Source of the DNA: Roseiarcus sp036489975
GTDB lineage: Bacteria; Pseudomonadota; Alphaproteobacteria; Rhizobiales; Beijerinckiaceae
NCBI GenBank assembly: GCA_036489975.1
Contig: DASXES010000085.1
Span: 61,596 to 125,595 of the forward strand
Reading direction: 5' to 3'
Length of the DNA stretch: 64,000 bases
Under the pieces are notes generated by a model. It was not told the origin of the DNA. It did no database searches and worked only from the letters and a program-made list of their open reading frames with translations. Numbering within the stretch: position 1 is the stretch's first letter; every line of letters starts with the position of its first letter. This document shows, in pieces, positions 38,476-47,138 of the stretch. The position numbers were made by a program, and so were the translations under genes.

Positions 38476-39255
38476 TCAGGCCCGAGGCTGCGCCAGTACG
38501 AAGAGCCGCCGCGACCGCAACAACACCCGACCGTCGGGCAGAGTTGAATAGGCCTGACGCAATTCAGCGGTGTAGCGATCGAGAAACTTGCGGCGATCGG
38601 CTTCCTCGAGCGCCGTCAGGAAGGGCGCGAGGCGCGTCGCCTCCATCCACTCGACGACCGCGGCTACGCTCGCCATGGCGTCGAGATAGGTCGTCTCCCA
38701 GATGTCGACAGCGGCGCAGATAGGACTGAGGAGACCGTACAGGTGATCCATCGTCTGGTTGAAGGCGCGCGTCTTGGCGATTGGCAGAAGCGTCTTCGCC
38801 CATGGCCCGTCGGCGGCGACCATTCGCATGACTGCGCGCCTCGGCTCGTATAAATCGTTGGGATATTGGACCGCGAGGTATCCGCGAGCGGCGACCCTGC
38901 CGAGCAGCATGGGCAACAGGCGCGGCAGCGAGGGCGCCATCTCCGGCGAGCCGCTCGAACAGATCAGGTCGAACTTGCGTCTGGCGCCCGGGCGGGGGTC
39001 GTCGGCGTCCTGACGAGCCGGACTGAGCGCTTCCGCAGGGCCATCGATCGATCGCGAAAGCTCGAAGGCCTCGATCTCGGCGTCGGGAAACCGGCGAACG
39101 AGCAAAGCGGTCATAGACCCCCGCCCTCGGTACACATCGGCGATGCGGTGCGGCTCCCGAACGGGAATCCGGCTGATCAGGTCCAGCGCGGCCTTCGCTC
39201 CGTGCTCCGGCGCCAAACGGCCAAGCCCTTCTGGAACGGGGACGTGATCATCCAT
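38476..39255 (-). CDS. Trans-aconitate methyltransferase-like protein with a degenerate SAM motif
   Basis: A 259-residue protein related to Tam-type class I methyltransferases: RIPVREPHRIADVYRGRGSMTALLVRRFPDAEIEAFELS aligns to the SAM-binding core (split: HRIADVYRGRGSMT, VRRFPDAEIEAFELS). Family motif I is normally DLGCGPG; here it is DVYRGRG, so the glycine loop is altered. The C-terminal WETTYLDAM and ALEEADRRKFLDRY parts are Tam-like. It may be an inactive or repurposed relative. The start at 39255 is the first ATG giving the family N-terminus. Confidence 0.78.
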   Translation of the reverse strand: MDDHVPVPEGLGRLAPEHGAKAALDLISRIPVREPHRIADVYRGRGSMTALLVRRFPDAEIEAFELSRSIDGPAEALSPARQDADDPRPGARRKFDLICSSGSPEMAPSLPRLLPMLLGRVAARGYLAVQYPNDLYEPRRAVMRMVAADGPWAKTLLPIAKTRAFNQTMDHLYGLLSPICAAVDIWETTYLDAMASVAAVVEWMEATRLAPFLTALEEADRRKFLDRYTAELRQAYSTLPDGRVLLRSRRLFVLAQPRA

Positions 39256-39381
39256 GGCGCTTTGTCGATCGGCCCGGTCAGAAAAATCGCCGCATGCTGG
39301 CGCCGCAAGTCGTCCCGCGAAGCCGCCGGTCAAGACCGGCGGCCCGCACTCATCCACGCAAAAAAGCGGTGACGGTCGACG

Positions 39382-39636
39382 TCAAGTCGTGGGCTTGATC
39401 GAGGTCATGTCCATCTTGTCGCCAGTCTTGGTGTAACTCACCGTCACCTTTTCGCCGACCTTGAAGTCGGAAAGCTTCATGCTCTTGGGCGCCCAGTAGC
39501 TCGAGCCATTGTCAAGAGTGACCATGTCCTTGGACGTATCCAGGGTCTTGATCTTTCCGGTCGCGTCGGCCGCATAGGCGACGGAGGCCGCGCCCAACAA
39601 TGCCGTCGCCAGGACGGCGCCAACCAACATTCGCAT
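39382..39636 (-). CDS. Small secreted DUF1344 protein
   Basis: An 84-residue protein with a signal peptide (MRMLVGAVLATALLGAASVAYA, cleavage near residue 22) and a mature domain of about 60 residues rich in Lys and Asp (ATGKIKTLDTSKDMVTLDNG, FKVGEKVTV). This matches DUF1344, small periplasmic OB-like proteins of Hyphomicrobiales with unknown role. AGGAG precedes the ATG. Upstream, 39637-39928 holds nothing I can recognise. Confidence 0.82.
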   Translation of the reverse strand: MRMLVGAVLATALLGAASVAYAADATGKIKTLDTSKDMVTLDNGSSYWAPKSMKLSDFKVGEKVTVSYTKTGDKMDMTSIKPTT

Positions 39637-39928
39637 GGTGCTTCTCCTTATTCACGAGCAGAAGCGCGACTACGCCAAATACATGACTTTCCCAGGCGCA
39701 CTCACGCCCGTCTCGCAGGTGAGCACGCTCCGCCTCACGTAGCGCTGGCCAGGAAATTAAATTTTGTTCATCGACGCGAGACGCCCGATTGGCGAGGCGC
39801 GCCGGGATGTCCGAACCTTAATGCGCCGGCCAATCTCCAGACACCCGGCGACGCGTATAACTCGGCCCCTGGACCGCCGAGGGTGGTCGCTCGCTTGCGG
39901 CGTCAACGCTGTTTGCGGAGGGGTGGCG

Positions 39929-40180
39929 ATGGTGAGATCGAGGCTTTCCCCAAGGGAAATCGTCCGGAGGCTTCAGATCATTGAAGCCTTGACGGCCGAA
40001 GGTCTTCCGCTCGCCGATGCGCTTCGCTCAGCGGGGATGCGGGAGGCTGAATACGAGCGTTGGCGCGACGAGTACAGCGGCCTGCGACGCACGCTCGGCC
40101 CGCTTCTGTGCGCGACGAGCGATCTCATGAAGAAAACGCCTCGCGCGACGCCGGCTCGCCGACGCAAGGCGCCCCTGTAA
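39929..40180 (+). CDS. Small helix-turn-helix protein resembling an IS3 OrfA
   Basis: An 83-residue protein: SPREIVRRLQIIEALTAEGL, then LADALRSAGMREAEYERWRDEYSGLRR. This is the pattern of IS3-family OrfA DNA-binding subunits (RWRxEYGGL). There is no OrfB, no inverted repeats and a basic tail, so it is a lone relic or a domesticated DNA-binding protein. The ATG at 39929 is preferred over a TTG upstream. Confidence 0.6.
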   Translation: MVRSRLSPREIVRRLQIIEALTAEGLPLADALRSAGMREAEYERWRDEYSGLRRTLGPLLCATSDLMKKTPRATPARRRKAPL

Positions 40181-40312
40181 CGGCAAGCGGGACGACCGAC
40201 CGCTTCGATGTTGTCGAGGAGGAGTCCGGCGTGCGATGGTGGGCGCGCCGCCGCTCGATAGCGTGACGGCGCCGGCCGCCTCGAGGCCGGCCAATGCCGC
40301 ACAGGGTTCCCG

Positions 40313-40639
40313 ATGATCCATGAACTTCGCATCTATCGCTGTGTTCCGAACCGGTTGCCCGCGTTGCTGAAGCGGTTCGAAACGAAGACGCTCAAAATCT
40401 GGGAGAAGCATGGCATTCGCCAGGCCGGCTTCTGGACGACGATGATCGGCGAATCGAATCAGGAGCTCACCTATTTGCTCGCGTGGGAATCGCTCGCCGA
40501 ACGTGAGAAGAAATGGGCCGCTTTCGTCAGCGATCCCGAATGGGTGGCGGCGCGGGACGAGACCGAGAAGGACGGGCCGATCGTCGCCAGCGTCATGAAC
40601 GCGATCCTGCAGCCGACCTCGTTCTCGAGCGTGCGCTAG
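40313..40639 (+). CDS. NIPSNAP family protein
   Basis: A 108-residue alpha-beta-barrel dimer-type protein of the NIPSNAP family: MIHELRIYRCVPNRLPALLKRF, GFWTTMIGESNQELTYLLAWES, REKKWAAFVSDPEW. The YLLAWES and F-S-D-PEW motifs are diagnostic. Bacterial function is unknown. It ends seven bases before the ndk stop codon, on the opposite strand. Confidence 0.88.
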   Translation: MIHELRIYRCVPNRLPALLKRFETKTLKIWEKHGIRQAGFWTTMIGESNQELTYLLAWESLAEREKKWAAFVSDPEWVAARDETEKDGPIVASVMNAILQPTSFSSVR

Positions 40640-40645
40640 GACACG

Positions 40646-41068
40646 TCAGCCCACAATCTCGTTGCCGGAGAACCATTGCGCGATTTCGAGCGCCGCCGTC
40701 TCCGGCGCATCCGACCCGTGAACCGAATTCTCGCCCATCGACAGCGCGAAATCTTTGCGAATCGTCCCGGCTGCGGCTTTCTCAGGGTTGGTCGCGCCCA
40801 TCACGTCGCGATAGCGCAGGATCGCGTCCTCGCCTTCGAGCACCTGCACGACGACAGGCGCCGCGATCATCATTTCGACCAGTTCGCCGAAAAAAGGGCG
40901 CTCGCGATGCACGCCATAGAACGTCTCGGCCTGCGCGCGCGTCATCTGCACGCGCCTTTGCGCCACGATCCGTAGCCCCGCAGCCTCGATCCGTTGGTTG
41001 ACGGCGCCCGTCAGATTGCGGCGGGTGACGTCAGGCTTGAGGATAGAGAAAGTGCGTTGGACGGCCAT
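40646..41068 (-). CDS. ndk: Nucleoside diphosphate kinase
   Basis: A 140-residue Ndk, which transfers the gamma-phosphate of ATP to other nucleoside diphosphates. The phosphohistidine is His117 in NSVHGSD, and the start MAVQRTFSILKPD (with the Lys for ATP) is conserved. ATG 41068 is the family start; an upstream in-frame extension of 25 residues is not conserved-looking. Its gene precedes no obvious operon partner. Confidence 0.97.
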   Translation of the reverse strand: MAVQRTFSILKPDVTRRNLTGAVNQRIEAAGLRIVAQRRVQMTRAQAETFYGVHRERPFFGELVEMMIAAPVVVQVLEGEDAILRYRDVMGATNPEKAAAGTIRKDFALSMGENSVHGSDAPETAALEIAQWFSGNEIVG

Positions 41069-41239
41069 GGCGTCTTTGTCTCTCGTCGGTTTGTAGCGGG
41101 AAAAACGTCGCGGGCTTATAGCGACGGCCCGGCAGGCCGGCAAGGCTTTGGACGGAAGGGTTTCCGAATGGTCGGAATGGCGTTAGGAAACGCGCCATGG
41201 GCTCGGGAGCGTCAGAGGAATGATGGAGGCCAAACAACG

Positions 41240-41506
41240 ATGGTGAAACTTGGGGCCGCAACGGCCATCGCGTTCGTCGCAATGGTCGCTTCCGTTCACG
41301 CCGACGAGCAAGTGTGGACTGTGCAGAACTGGCCAGGCGACATTGACCTCATCCCGTGCAGCGCATGGAGCAGAACTCCTGACGGGGCCTGGGTCCTGAC
41401 GGGGGGATCAGTCAAGCTCGGCTCGGAGACATTGGCCAACATCGGGGTCAAGGGCGACGCCGCGGCGCATAAGCTCGACAGGGAATGCGGCTCCAGCAAG
41501 AAGTGA
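41240..41506 (+). CDS. Small secreted protein of unknown function
   Basis: An 88-residue protein with an N-terminal signal peptide (MVKLGAATAIAFVAMVASVHA, cleavage near 21). The mature part has two cysteines, in IPCSAW and RECGSS, that could form one disulfide, and a Trp-rich start (VWTVQNWPGDID). GGAGG lies 10 bases before the ATG. I do not recognise a family. The frame has a normal composition for a periplasmic protein. It is divergent from ndk, with 170 bp between. Confidence 0.65.
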   Translation: MVKLGAATAIAFVAMVASVHADEQVWTVQNWPGDIDLIPCSAWSRTPDGAWVLTGGSVKLGSETLANIGVKGDAAAHKLDRECGSSKK

Positions 41507-41536
41507 CGCCCGTGTGACGAGCCGCGGTCCGACGGC

Positions 41537-42121
41537 TTACGGCCCGGCCGAAGGCAGGTTGAGGCGCCTCAGCCGTACGTAGAGCGCGCCCGATCCGCCA
41601 TGTGCGCGACCGGCTTCCTCGAAGCCGAGCACGATGGAGCGCAAGTCGGGCTCGCCCAGCCAGTGGGGCGTGAGACGTCTAAGGACGCCGCGCTCGTTGG
41701 GCCACCGGCCAAAGTCCTCCGGAGCGCCGCCCTTGCCGGTGACAACGATGACCAGCCTCGCGCCGCGCGCCTGCGAATGGCGCAGGAAACCGCGCAGAGC
41801 CTGATGCGCCTCGGCCTGGGTCAGTCCGTGCAGATCGAGCGCCCCGTCGATCGCGGCGCGCCCGCGCGACAGTTCGCGCTTGAGCCTCCGTTCGATCGGG
41901 GCGAGCGGCAGCGTGGAGGGCTTAGCCGGTCGGGCGGCGGGGGCCTCGGCGGCGGTTGAGGGCGGGGCAGGGGGCCGGGCGGCCCTTGACGGATTCAACG
42001 GTTGAGGCAGCGTCGCGCCGCGCCGCCGCGCGACCGTGCGCGCGACCTCGGTCCAGAGCGCGATCTCCTCATCGCTCAGACGCCGCAGGCGCTTGCGGGG
42101 CGGCGGGGGCGCCTCCTTCAC
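41537..42121 (-). CDS. Smr-domain protein
   Basis: A 194-residue protein. The N-terminus is a basic/Pro-Ala linker region (PPPPRKRLRRLSDEEIALWTE, then an Ala-rich stretch), and the C-terminal 85 residues form an Smr domain: LDLHGLTQAEAHQAL and VTGKGG, with GALYVRLRR at the end. The domain is an endonuclease-like fold linked to ribosome rescue or MutS2 in other proteins. It starts at GTG 42121, overlapping the mltA stop as GTGA, so it is translationally coupled to mltA. The gene order Tim44-like/mltA/Smr is common in Hyphomicrobiales. Confidence 0.92.
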   Translation of the reverse strand: MKEAPPPPRKRLRRLSDEEIALWTEVARTVARRRGATLPQPLNPSRAARPPAPPSTAAEAPAARPAKPSTLPLAPIERRLKRELSRGRAAIDGALDLHGLTQAEAHQALRGFLRHSQARGARLVIVVTGKGGAPEDFGRWPNERGVLRRLTPHWLGEPDLRSIVLGFEEAGRAHGGSGALYVRLRRLNLPSAGP

Positions 42122-43293
42122 GCTCCGTCCCCTCGCGGCATAAGCACGACGAACTCGGCCCGATGGCGGATCGCGCCGGCGCGTTCGCCCGCCGCGCCGC
42201 CGCCGCCGAAGTAAAGGTCGGCGCGCGCCGCTCCCACGATCGCCGAGCCGGTGTCCTGGGCGATCATGAGCCGGCGGAACGGCCGGGGCGTCTCGTCGAC
42301 CCAGGGCAATTCGGCGTCGATCCAGAACGGCAGGCCATAAGCCCAAATCGTTCGGTCGATCGCGATCGAGCGCAACGGGGTGAGCGCAACGCCGGCGCCG
42401 GCGACCGGGCCGAGGTCGGGATCGAAGGCCTCGATCCGCTGGAAGAACACGAACGAGCGATTGCGACGCATCATCGCCAGCCCCCGGGCGCTGTCCCGGC
42501 GAAGCCAGGCCTTCAGTGTCGCAAGCGACATGTCGCCTTCGGCGATCTCGCCCGCCTGGATCAATAGGCGGCCAATCGACGTGTATGGCAGGCCGTTACG
42601 CCCGTCATAGGCGAGGCGCGCGCGGGAGCGATCGGAAAACTCGACCTGAGCGCTGCCCTGAACCTGAATGAGGAAGGCTTCGACCGCATCGCGAACCCAG
42701 ACGATGGGGTCGCGGCGCTCAGCCTCGATCGCGGCCCGATCGTCGTAGGGGACAAGGGATCCGTCGCTGAGGCGTCGTGCGCCGCTGATGTCCTTCGGAA
42801 ACCCGACCGGCGCGGCGTCGAGACCAAAAGTCACGAGATCGGCCGGCCGCCCCAGGATCGGCCAGCGAAACTCTTCGGTCTCAACCTTCGAAGCCGGAAC
42901 GCAGGGCTCGTAATAGCCCGTCAGGAACCCTGCGCCGTTCTGACGAGCGAGCCGGAAAGGTCGAAACCGCGTCTCGAAGAAACGCCGCGCTTCGAGCCTG
43001 GCCGTGATGACAGGGCAAAGCGTCGCGCGAGCGTTCGCCACCAGTTCGGGCGGCGCCGGCCGCGCCGGCCGGGGGCTGGTTTGGCCCGCCGCCAACGCCT
43101 TCGCCGAGCGTTCGAAGGCGTGGAACGCCGCCAGATGGTCATCCTCCGTCCAGCCAGCGAGGCTGCTGAAATCAACCGGCTCAAGGAGAGGCCGCACGGG
43201 GCTGGCGCCGCGGCGGCGTCTCAGCTCTCGGATTCGGTCGCCGTCAATTGCCAGTTGGGATCGCGCGAATGGACATCGCGCGCGAATGTCCAC
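42118..43293 (-). CDS. mltA: Membrane-bound lytic murein transglycosylase A
   Basis: A 391-residue MltA that cleaves peptidoglycan glycan strands to 1,6-anhydromuramic products. The MltA core is FLTGYYEPCVPAS, VPYDDRAAIEA, FLIQVQGSAQVEFSD, and the 3D (Asp-rich) domain near the C-terminus contains MIAQDTGSAIVGAARADLYFGGG with catalytic-type Asp residues. No clear lipoprotein signal is visible, and the true start may be downstream, since this start overlaps the Tim44-like gene by 73 bp (a GTG at 43197 is the alternative). Coupled to the Smr gene. Confidence 0.9.
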   Translation of the reverse strand: MDIRARCPFARSQLAIDGDRIRELRRRRGASPVRPLLEPVDFSSLAGWTEDDHLAAFHAFERSAKALAAGQTSPRPARPAPPELVANARATLCPVITARLEARRFFETRFRPFRLARQNGAGFLTGYYEPCVPASKVETEEFRWPILGRPADLVTFGLDAAPVGFPKDISGARRLSDGSLVPYDDRAAIEAERRDPIVWVRDAVEAFLIQVQGSAQVEFSDRSRARLAYDGRNGLPYTSIGRLLIQAGEIAEGDMSLATLKAWLRRDSARGLAMMRRNRSFVFFQRIEAFDPDLGPVAGAGVALTPLRSIAIDRTIWAYGLPFWIDAELPWVDETPRPFRRLMIAQDTGSAIVGAARADLYFGGGGAAGERAGAIRHRAEFVVLMPRGDGA

Positions 43294-43913
43294 ACGTCGA
43301 TATGCTCGGCGACCGTGTTGGGCGATCCTTCGACGACTTCGCCCTGGGCGTCTCGAGTCACCGAGGCGAGCTTGGCGGCGAACCGCAAACGGAGCTGCGC
43401 CGTCGATCCGACGAGTTGAGCCCCGACGATGGTCGCGTCGTCGATCGACACGACCGTCGTCGTCATTGTGTGGCCGGCGTTGGCGCGGGCGTGGATCGCA
43501 TTCTCGAAATTGCCGAAGGCCTCGGGCGACATCAGGCTTTTGAGGGCGTCGGAATCGCCGGCGGCGAAAGCATGGACGACCATGTCATAGGCGACCCGGG
43601 CGCCGGACAGGAAGGATTGGGGCGTGAAGCCGCGATCCGCCCCGGCGATGGCGTCAAGGCCGCTCCAGACGGCCGAGTTCGGCTCAGCGACGCCTTTCCA
43701 GCGATCCGCGGCAGGCAGCGAAACCGGCGCAGGGAGCGCCGCGTCCGGCTGTGCGACAGGCGCGCTCGCCGGGCCCGGAGCGCGGCGCAAAGGGGCCAAC
43801 TGGCCGCCGGGCCGTTCGGAATCCTGGCGCATGCCGAGCACCGAACGCAGCTTCCACGCGACGAACAGGGCGACAAGCGCGAATATGACGGTCGGCAGAT
43901 CGATCTCCGGCAT
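43221..43913 (-). CDS. Tim44-domain (TimA-type) membrane protein
   Basis: A 230-residue protein with one N-terminal membrane helix (LPTVIFALVALFVAWKL), a Pro/Ala linker, and a C-terminal Tim44/MBA1-like domain (FLSGARVAYDMVVHAFAAGDSDALKSLMSPEAFGNFENAI). The homologous domain in mitochondria supports protein import; in alphaproteobacteria it is suggested to be a protein-transport adaptor. It starts the leftward unit Tim44-mltA-Smr and is divergent from gpsA across a 169-bp gap. Confidence 0.9.
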   Translation of the reverse strand: MPEIDLPTVIFALVALFVAWKLRSVLGMRQDSERPGGQLAPLRRAPGPASAPVAQPDAALPAPVSLPAADRWKGVAEPNSAVWSGLDAIAGADRGFTPQSFLSGARVAYDMVVHAFAAGDSDALKSLMSPEAFGNFENAIHARANAGHTMTTTVVSIDDATIVGAQLVGSTAQLRLRFAAKLASVTRDAQGEVVEGSPNTVAEHIDVWTFARDVHSRDPNWQLTATESES

Positions 43914-44082
43914 CGCTGGGCTCCTCGCTCGTCGGCGGCAAACTCCGCCGGCGCCGCTCCGACGCCCATAACTAGGCGCGGGCAGGGGTTTTGGCTAGGA
44001 GCATGACCTGACGCCGCCGGCCAGGGCTGGCCAAGCTGCGGTGTTTCCGGCCCCAGGAGATCCGAATGCGGCGTGAAACGGC

Positions 44083-45069
44083 GTGACGGGCGCAAGTGTC
44101 ATCGGCGTCGCCGGCGCCGGGGCCTGGGGCATGGCGCTCGCCAACGCGGCCGCGGCCGCAGGCCGCGCGGTCATTCTATGGGGCCGCGACGACGACCGGA
44201 TGGGCGCTCTCGCAACCACCCGGCGCAGCGAACGGCTGCCGGGCGTCGATCTGGCGCAAGCGGTCGAGGCGACGTCCGATCTGGAGGCGCTCGCCCGATG
44301 CGAGGCGATCCTGATGGCGACGCCCACGCAGGCGAGCCGAGAGACGGCGCTCAGGCTCGCAGCGGCGCCGGGATCGGCGCCGCTGGTCATCTGCGCCAAG
44401 GGGATCGAGCGCCGCACGCACGCGTTCATGACTGAGGTTCTGGCCGAGGCCGCGCCCGATCGCGGCAGGGCCATTCTCTCCGGGCCCTCGTTCGCCGCCG
44501 ACGTTGCGGCCGGCCTGCCGACCGCGCTGACGCTCGCCTCGGCCGATGAAGAGCTGGCGCGCGCGCTTTGCGAGGCGCTGCGCGGCCCCGCCTTGAGGCT
44601 CTATCATTCGACCGACGTTCGCGGCGTCGAGATTGGCGGCGCCGCCAAGAACGTGCTCGCGATCGCCTGCGGCGTCGCCGCCGGACGGGGCCTCGGCGCG
44701 AGCGCCGTCGCTGCCCTGACCGCCCGCGGCTTCGCCGAGCTGCGTCGCTTTGGCGAGGCGTTCGGGGCGCGGGGATCGACGCTGATGGGCCTCTCCGGAC
44801 TAGGGGACCTTGTGTTGACCTGCTCCTCGGCCCAGTCGCGCAACTTCGCCTTCGGCCAGGCGCTCGGGCGCGGCGAGAGCGCGGCCGAAGCGGCGGCGGG
44901 CAAGCTGGTCGAGGGCGCGTTCACCGCGCAGGCATTGACCGAGCTCGCGCACGGGCGCGGCGTCGACATGCCGATCGCCGACTGCGTTGAAGCGCTGATC
45001 GAAGGGTCGCTCGACGTCAAGGCCGCGATGGGCGCGCTGCTCGCGCGACCCCCGAAGGGAGAAGAGTGA
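44083..45069 (+). CDS. gpsA: NAD(P)H-dependent glycerol-3-phosphate dehydrogenase
   Basis: A 328-residue GpsA, which makes sn-glycerol 3-phosphate from dihydroxyacetone phosphate for phospholipids. The cofactor motif is GAGAWG (residues 11-16), and ILSGPSFAADVAAGLPTA and GAAKNVLAIACG carry the family's substrate and catalytic lysine regions. It starts at GTG 44083 with no strong ribosome-binding site. An EVE-domain gene follows 70 bp downstream, an arrangement common in related bacteria. Confidence 0.96.
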   Translation: MTGASVIGVAGAGAWGMALANAAAAAGRAVILWGRDDDRMGALATTRRSERLPGVDLAQAVEATSDLEALARCEAILMATPTQASRETALRLAAAPGSAPLVICAKGIERRTHAFMTEVLAEAAPDRGRAILSGPSFAADVAAGLPTALTLASADEELARALCEALRGPALRLYHSTDVRGVEIGGAAKNVLAIACGVAAGRGLGASAVAALTARGFAELRRFGEAFGARGSTLMGLSGLGDLVLTCSSAQSRNFAFGQALGRGESAAEAAAGKLVEGAFTAQALTELAHGRGVDMPIADCVEALIEGSLDVKAAMGALLARPPKGEE

Positions 45070-45139
45070 CGCCGGTCCTTTTGCAATTCCGCCCCGCCTT
45101 GCTTAGCCTTGGGTCGGGCTGCAAACGGGGCGGGAGGCG

Positions 45140-45553
45140 ATGGTGCACTGGCTGTTCAAGAGCGAGCCCTCCGCGTGGTCTTACGAGAAACTGGCCGGGC
45201 TGGGGGCGGCGGGCACCGACTGGAGCGGCGTACGCAATCATACCGCCAAGCTCAACATGCAGGCGATGAAGGTCGGCGAACAGGCGTTCTTCTACCACTC
45301 CAACGAGGGGAAAGAGATCGTCGGGATCGTCGAGGTGTGCAAGGCCTACCGTCCCGACCCGACCGACGCCACGGGCAAGTTCGGCATGGTCGACATCCGC
45401 GCGGTTCGATCCTTGCCGCGGCCGGTCACGCTCGATGAAGCGAAGGGCGACAAGCGCCTGTCCAAGATGGCGCTCGTCACCCAGTCGCGTCTCTCCGTCC
45501 AGCCCGTCACCGACGCCGAATGGGCGATCGTCTGCAAGCTCGCCGGCCTTTAA
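45140..45553 (+). CDS. EVE-domain protein (YTH/PUA-like fold)
   Basis: A 137-residue EVE protein: MVHWLFKSEPSAWSYEKL, WSGVRNHTAKLNMQAMKVGEQAFFYHSNEGKEIVGIVEV (split: WSGVRNHTAKLNM; FFYHSNEGKEIVGI), and a C-terminal LSVQPVT. The fold binds modified bases, probably 5-methylcytosine or other modified nucleotides in DNA or RNA. It follows gpsA and probably shares its promoter. The stretch 45554-45753 after it has no gene. Confidence 0.92.
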   Translation: MVHWLFKSEPSAWSYEKLAGLGAAGTDWSGVRNHTAKLNMQAMKVGEQAFFYHSNEGKEIVGIVEVCKAYRPDPTDATGKFGMVDIRAVRSLPRPVTLDEAKGDKRLSKMALVTQSRLSVQPVTDAEWAIVCKLAGL

Positions 45554-45753
45554 GGAGAGCGTCAGGTCGGCCATGACAATAGCGGACGCTGAAACGGCGA
45601 CAGAAGAAGCGGCCCCCGACAGGCCAGGCTAGAGAAGACCCTCTCTGCGTCGAGGCGGTCTTGAGGCCTCTGGACACGGCGCGATTAATATATAACCTTA
45701 GTAGACTAACGCCCCGGCTGAGCCGGCGATTTCCAATCGAGACGAGGTCCCCA

Positions 45754-47123
45754 ATGGCCGACCGGCAGCTGCGCCTCGGCGCGTTCATGCGCCCTGTGGG
45801 AATCCATACGGGCTGGTGGCGCTATCCAGGCGCCTATCCGACGCGAATTTCAACTTTGAGCATCTCAAGCGCTTCGCCCGGACGCTCGAGCGGGGAAAGT
45901 TCGACGCGTTCTTCATGGCCGACCATCTCGCCGTGCTCAACATGCCGATCAGGGCGCTGAGACGAAGCGCGACGGTCACCTCGTTCGAGCCCCTGACTTT
46001 GCTGTCCGCTCTTGCCGGCGCGACCGAACGCATCGGGCTGATCGCGACCGCGTCCACCACCTTCGACGAGCCCTATCACATCGCCCGCCGCTTCGCCTCG
46101 CTCGACCATATCAGCGGAGGGCGCGCCGGCTGGAACATCGTAACGACGTCCAATCCGGACGCGGCTCTCAACTTTGGCCTCGAGGATCATCTGGACCACG
46201 ACGAGCGCTATCGCCGGGCGCGCGAGTTCTACGATGTCGTGACCGGTCTCTGGGACAGTTTCGCCGAGGACGCCTTCGTACGCGATGTCGAGTCGGGAAT
46301 CTATTTCAACCCCGACCGCATGCACACCCTCGACCACAAGGGCCAGTTCCTGAAAGTCCGTGGCCCCCTCAATATCGCTCGGCCCCCTCAGGGCTGGCCG
46401 GTCATCGTGCAGGCGGGCGCGTCGGACGCGGGCCGCCAGCTAGCGGCCGAGACCGCGGAAGTCATTTTCGCCGCCGGGGGTTCGCTTGCCGACGGGAAAC
46501 GATTCTATGCGGACGTGAAGTCGCGCATGAAGGCGTTCGGCCGGCCGCTGGAGCATCTGAAGGTCCTGCTGGGCGCGCTGGTCATTGTGGGCGACACGGT
46601 CGACGAAGCGAAGCAGAAGAAGGCGCGGCTCGACAGCCTCGTTCATCCCGACAGCGGCCTTGCATCGTTGTCGGTTGCGCTCGGCTGCGACGCCTCGGAC
46701 TTTGACCTCGACGGTCCGCTGCCGGAGATACCGGAATCAAACGCAAGCAAGAGCGGGCGCGAGCGCTTCGTCACCCTCGCCAGGCGCGACAATCTCACAG
46801 TGCGCGAGCTTGCCCAGATCGCCGGAAGCTACGGCGGCAACGCCTTCGTCGGCACGCCGGCGACGATCGCCGACGCGATGGAGCAATGGCTTTTCGAGGA
46901 GGGTTGCGACGGGTTCAATATCATGTTCCCCTACGTGCCCGAAGGCCTCGACGATTTTGTCGACAGGGTGGTTCCCGAGCTGCAGCGTCGAGGCCTGTTC
47001 CGGCGCGAATACGAGGGCAGGACGTTGCGAGAGAATCTTGGATTGCCGCGGCCGGAGAATCAGTTCTTTAGCCGCGACGCTCGGGCTGCCACCGCGCCGC
47101 TTCGCTCGCTCGACGACGCCTGA
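45754..47123 (+). pseudogene. FMN-dependent monooxygenase (NtaA/SnaA/DszA family), frameshifted near residue 30
   Basis: The N-terminus (MADRQLRLGAFMRPVGIHTG...RYPGAYP, from ATG 45754) and the body (DANFNFEHLKRFARTLERGKFDAFFMADHLAVL onward, to 47123) lie in different frames. They join between 45840 and 45841, where the sequence TATCCG|ACGCG becomes a perfect family match if one G is added. The rest is a full nitrilotriacetate/dibenzothiophene-type monooxygenase of about 455 residues with LSALAGATERIGL, GRAGWNIVTTSNPDAALNFG. So it is either a one-base deletion or a sequence error; the body is not otherwise degraded. It heads a four-gene rightward unit. Confidence 0.85.
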
Positions 47124-47138
47124 GCGCGCGCGACACGC

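Noticed and set aside
39929..40180. Complete IS3-family element
   Set aside because: No OrfB, inverted repeats or target duplication were seen around the OrfA-like frame.
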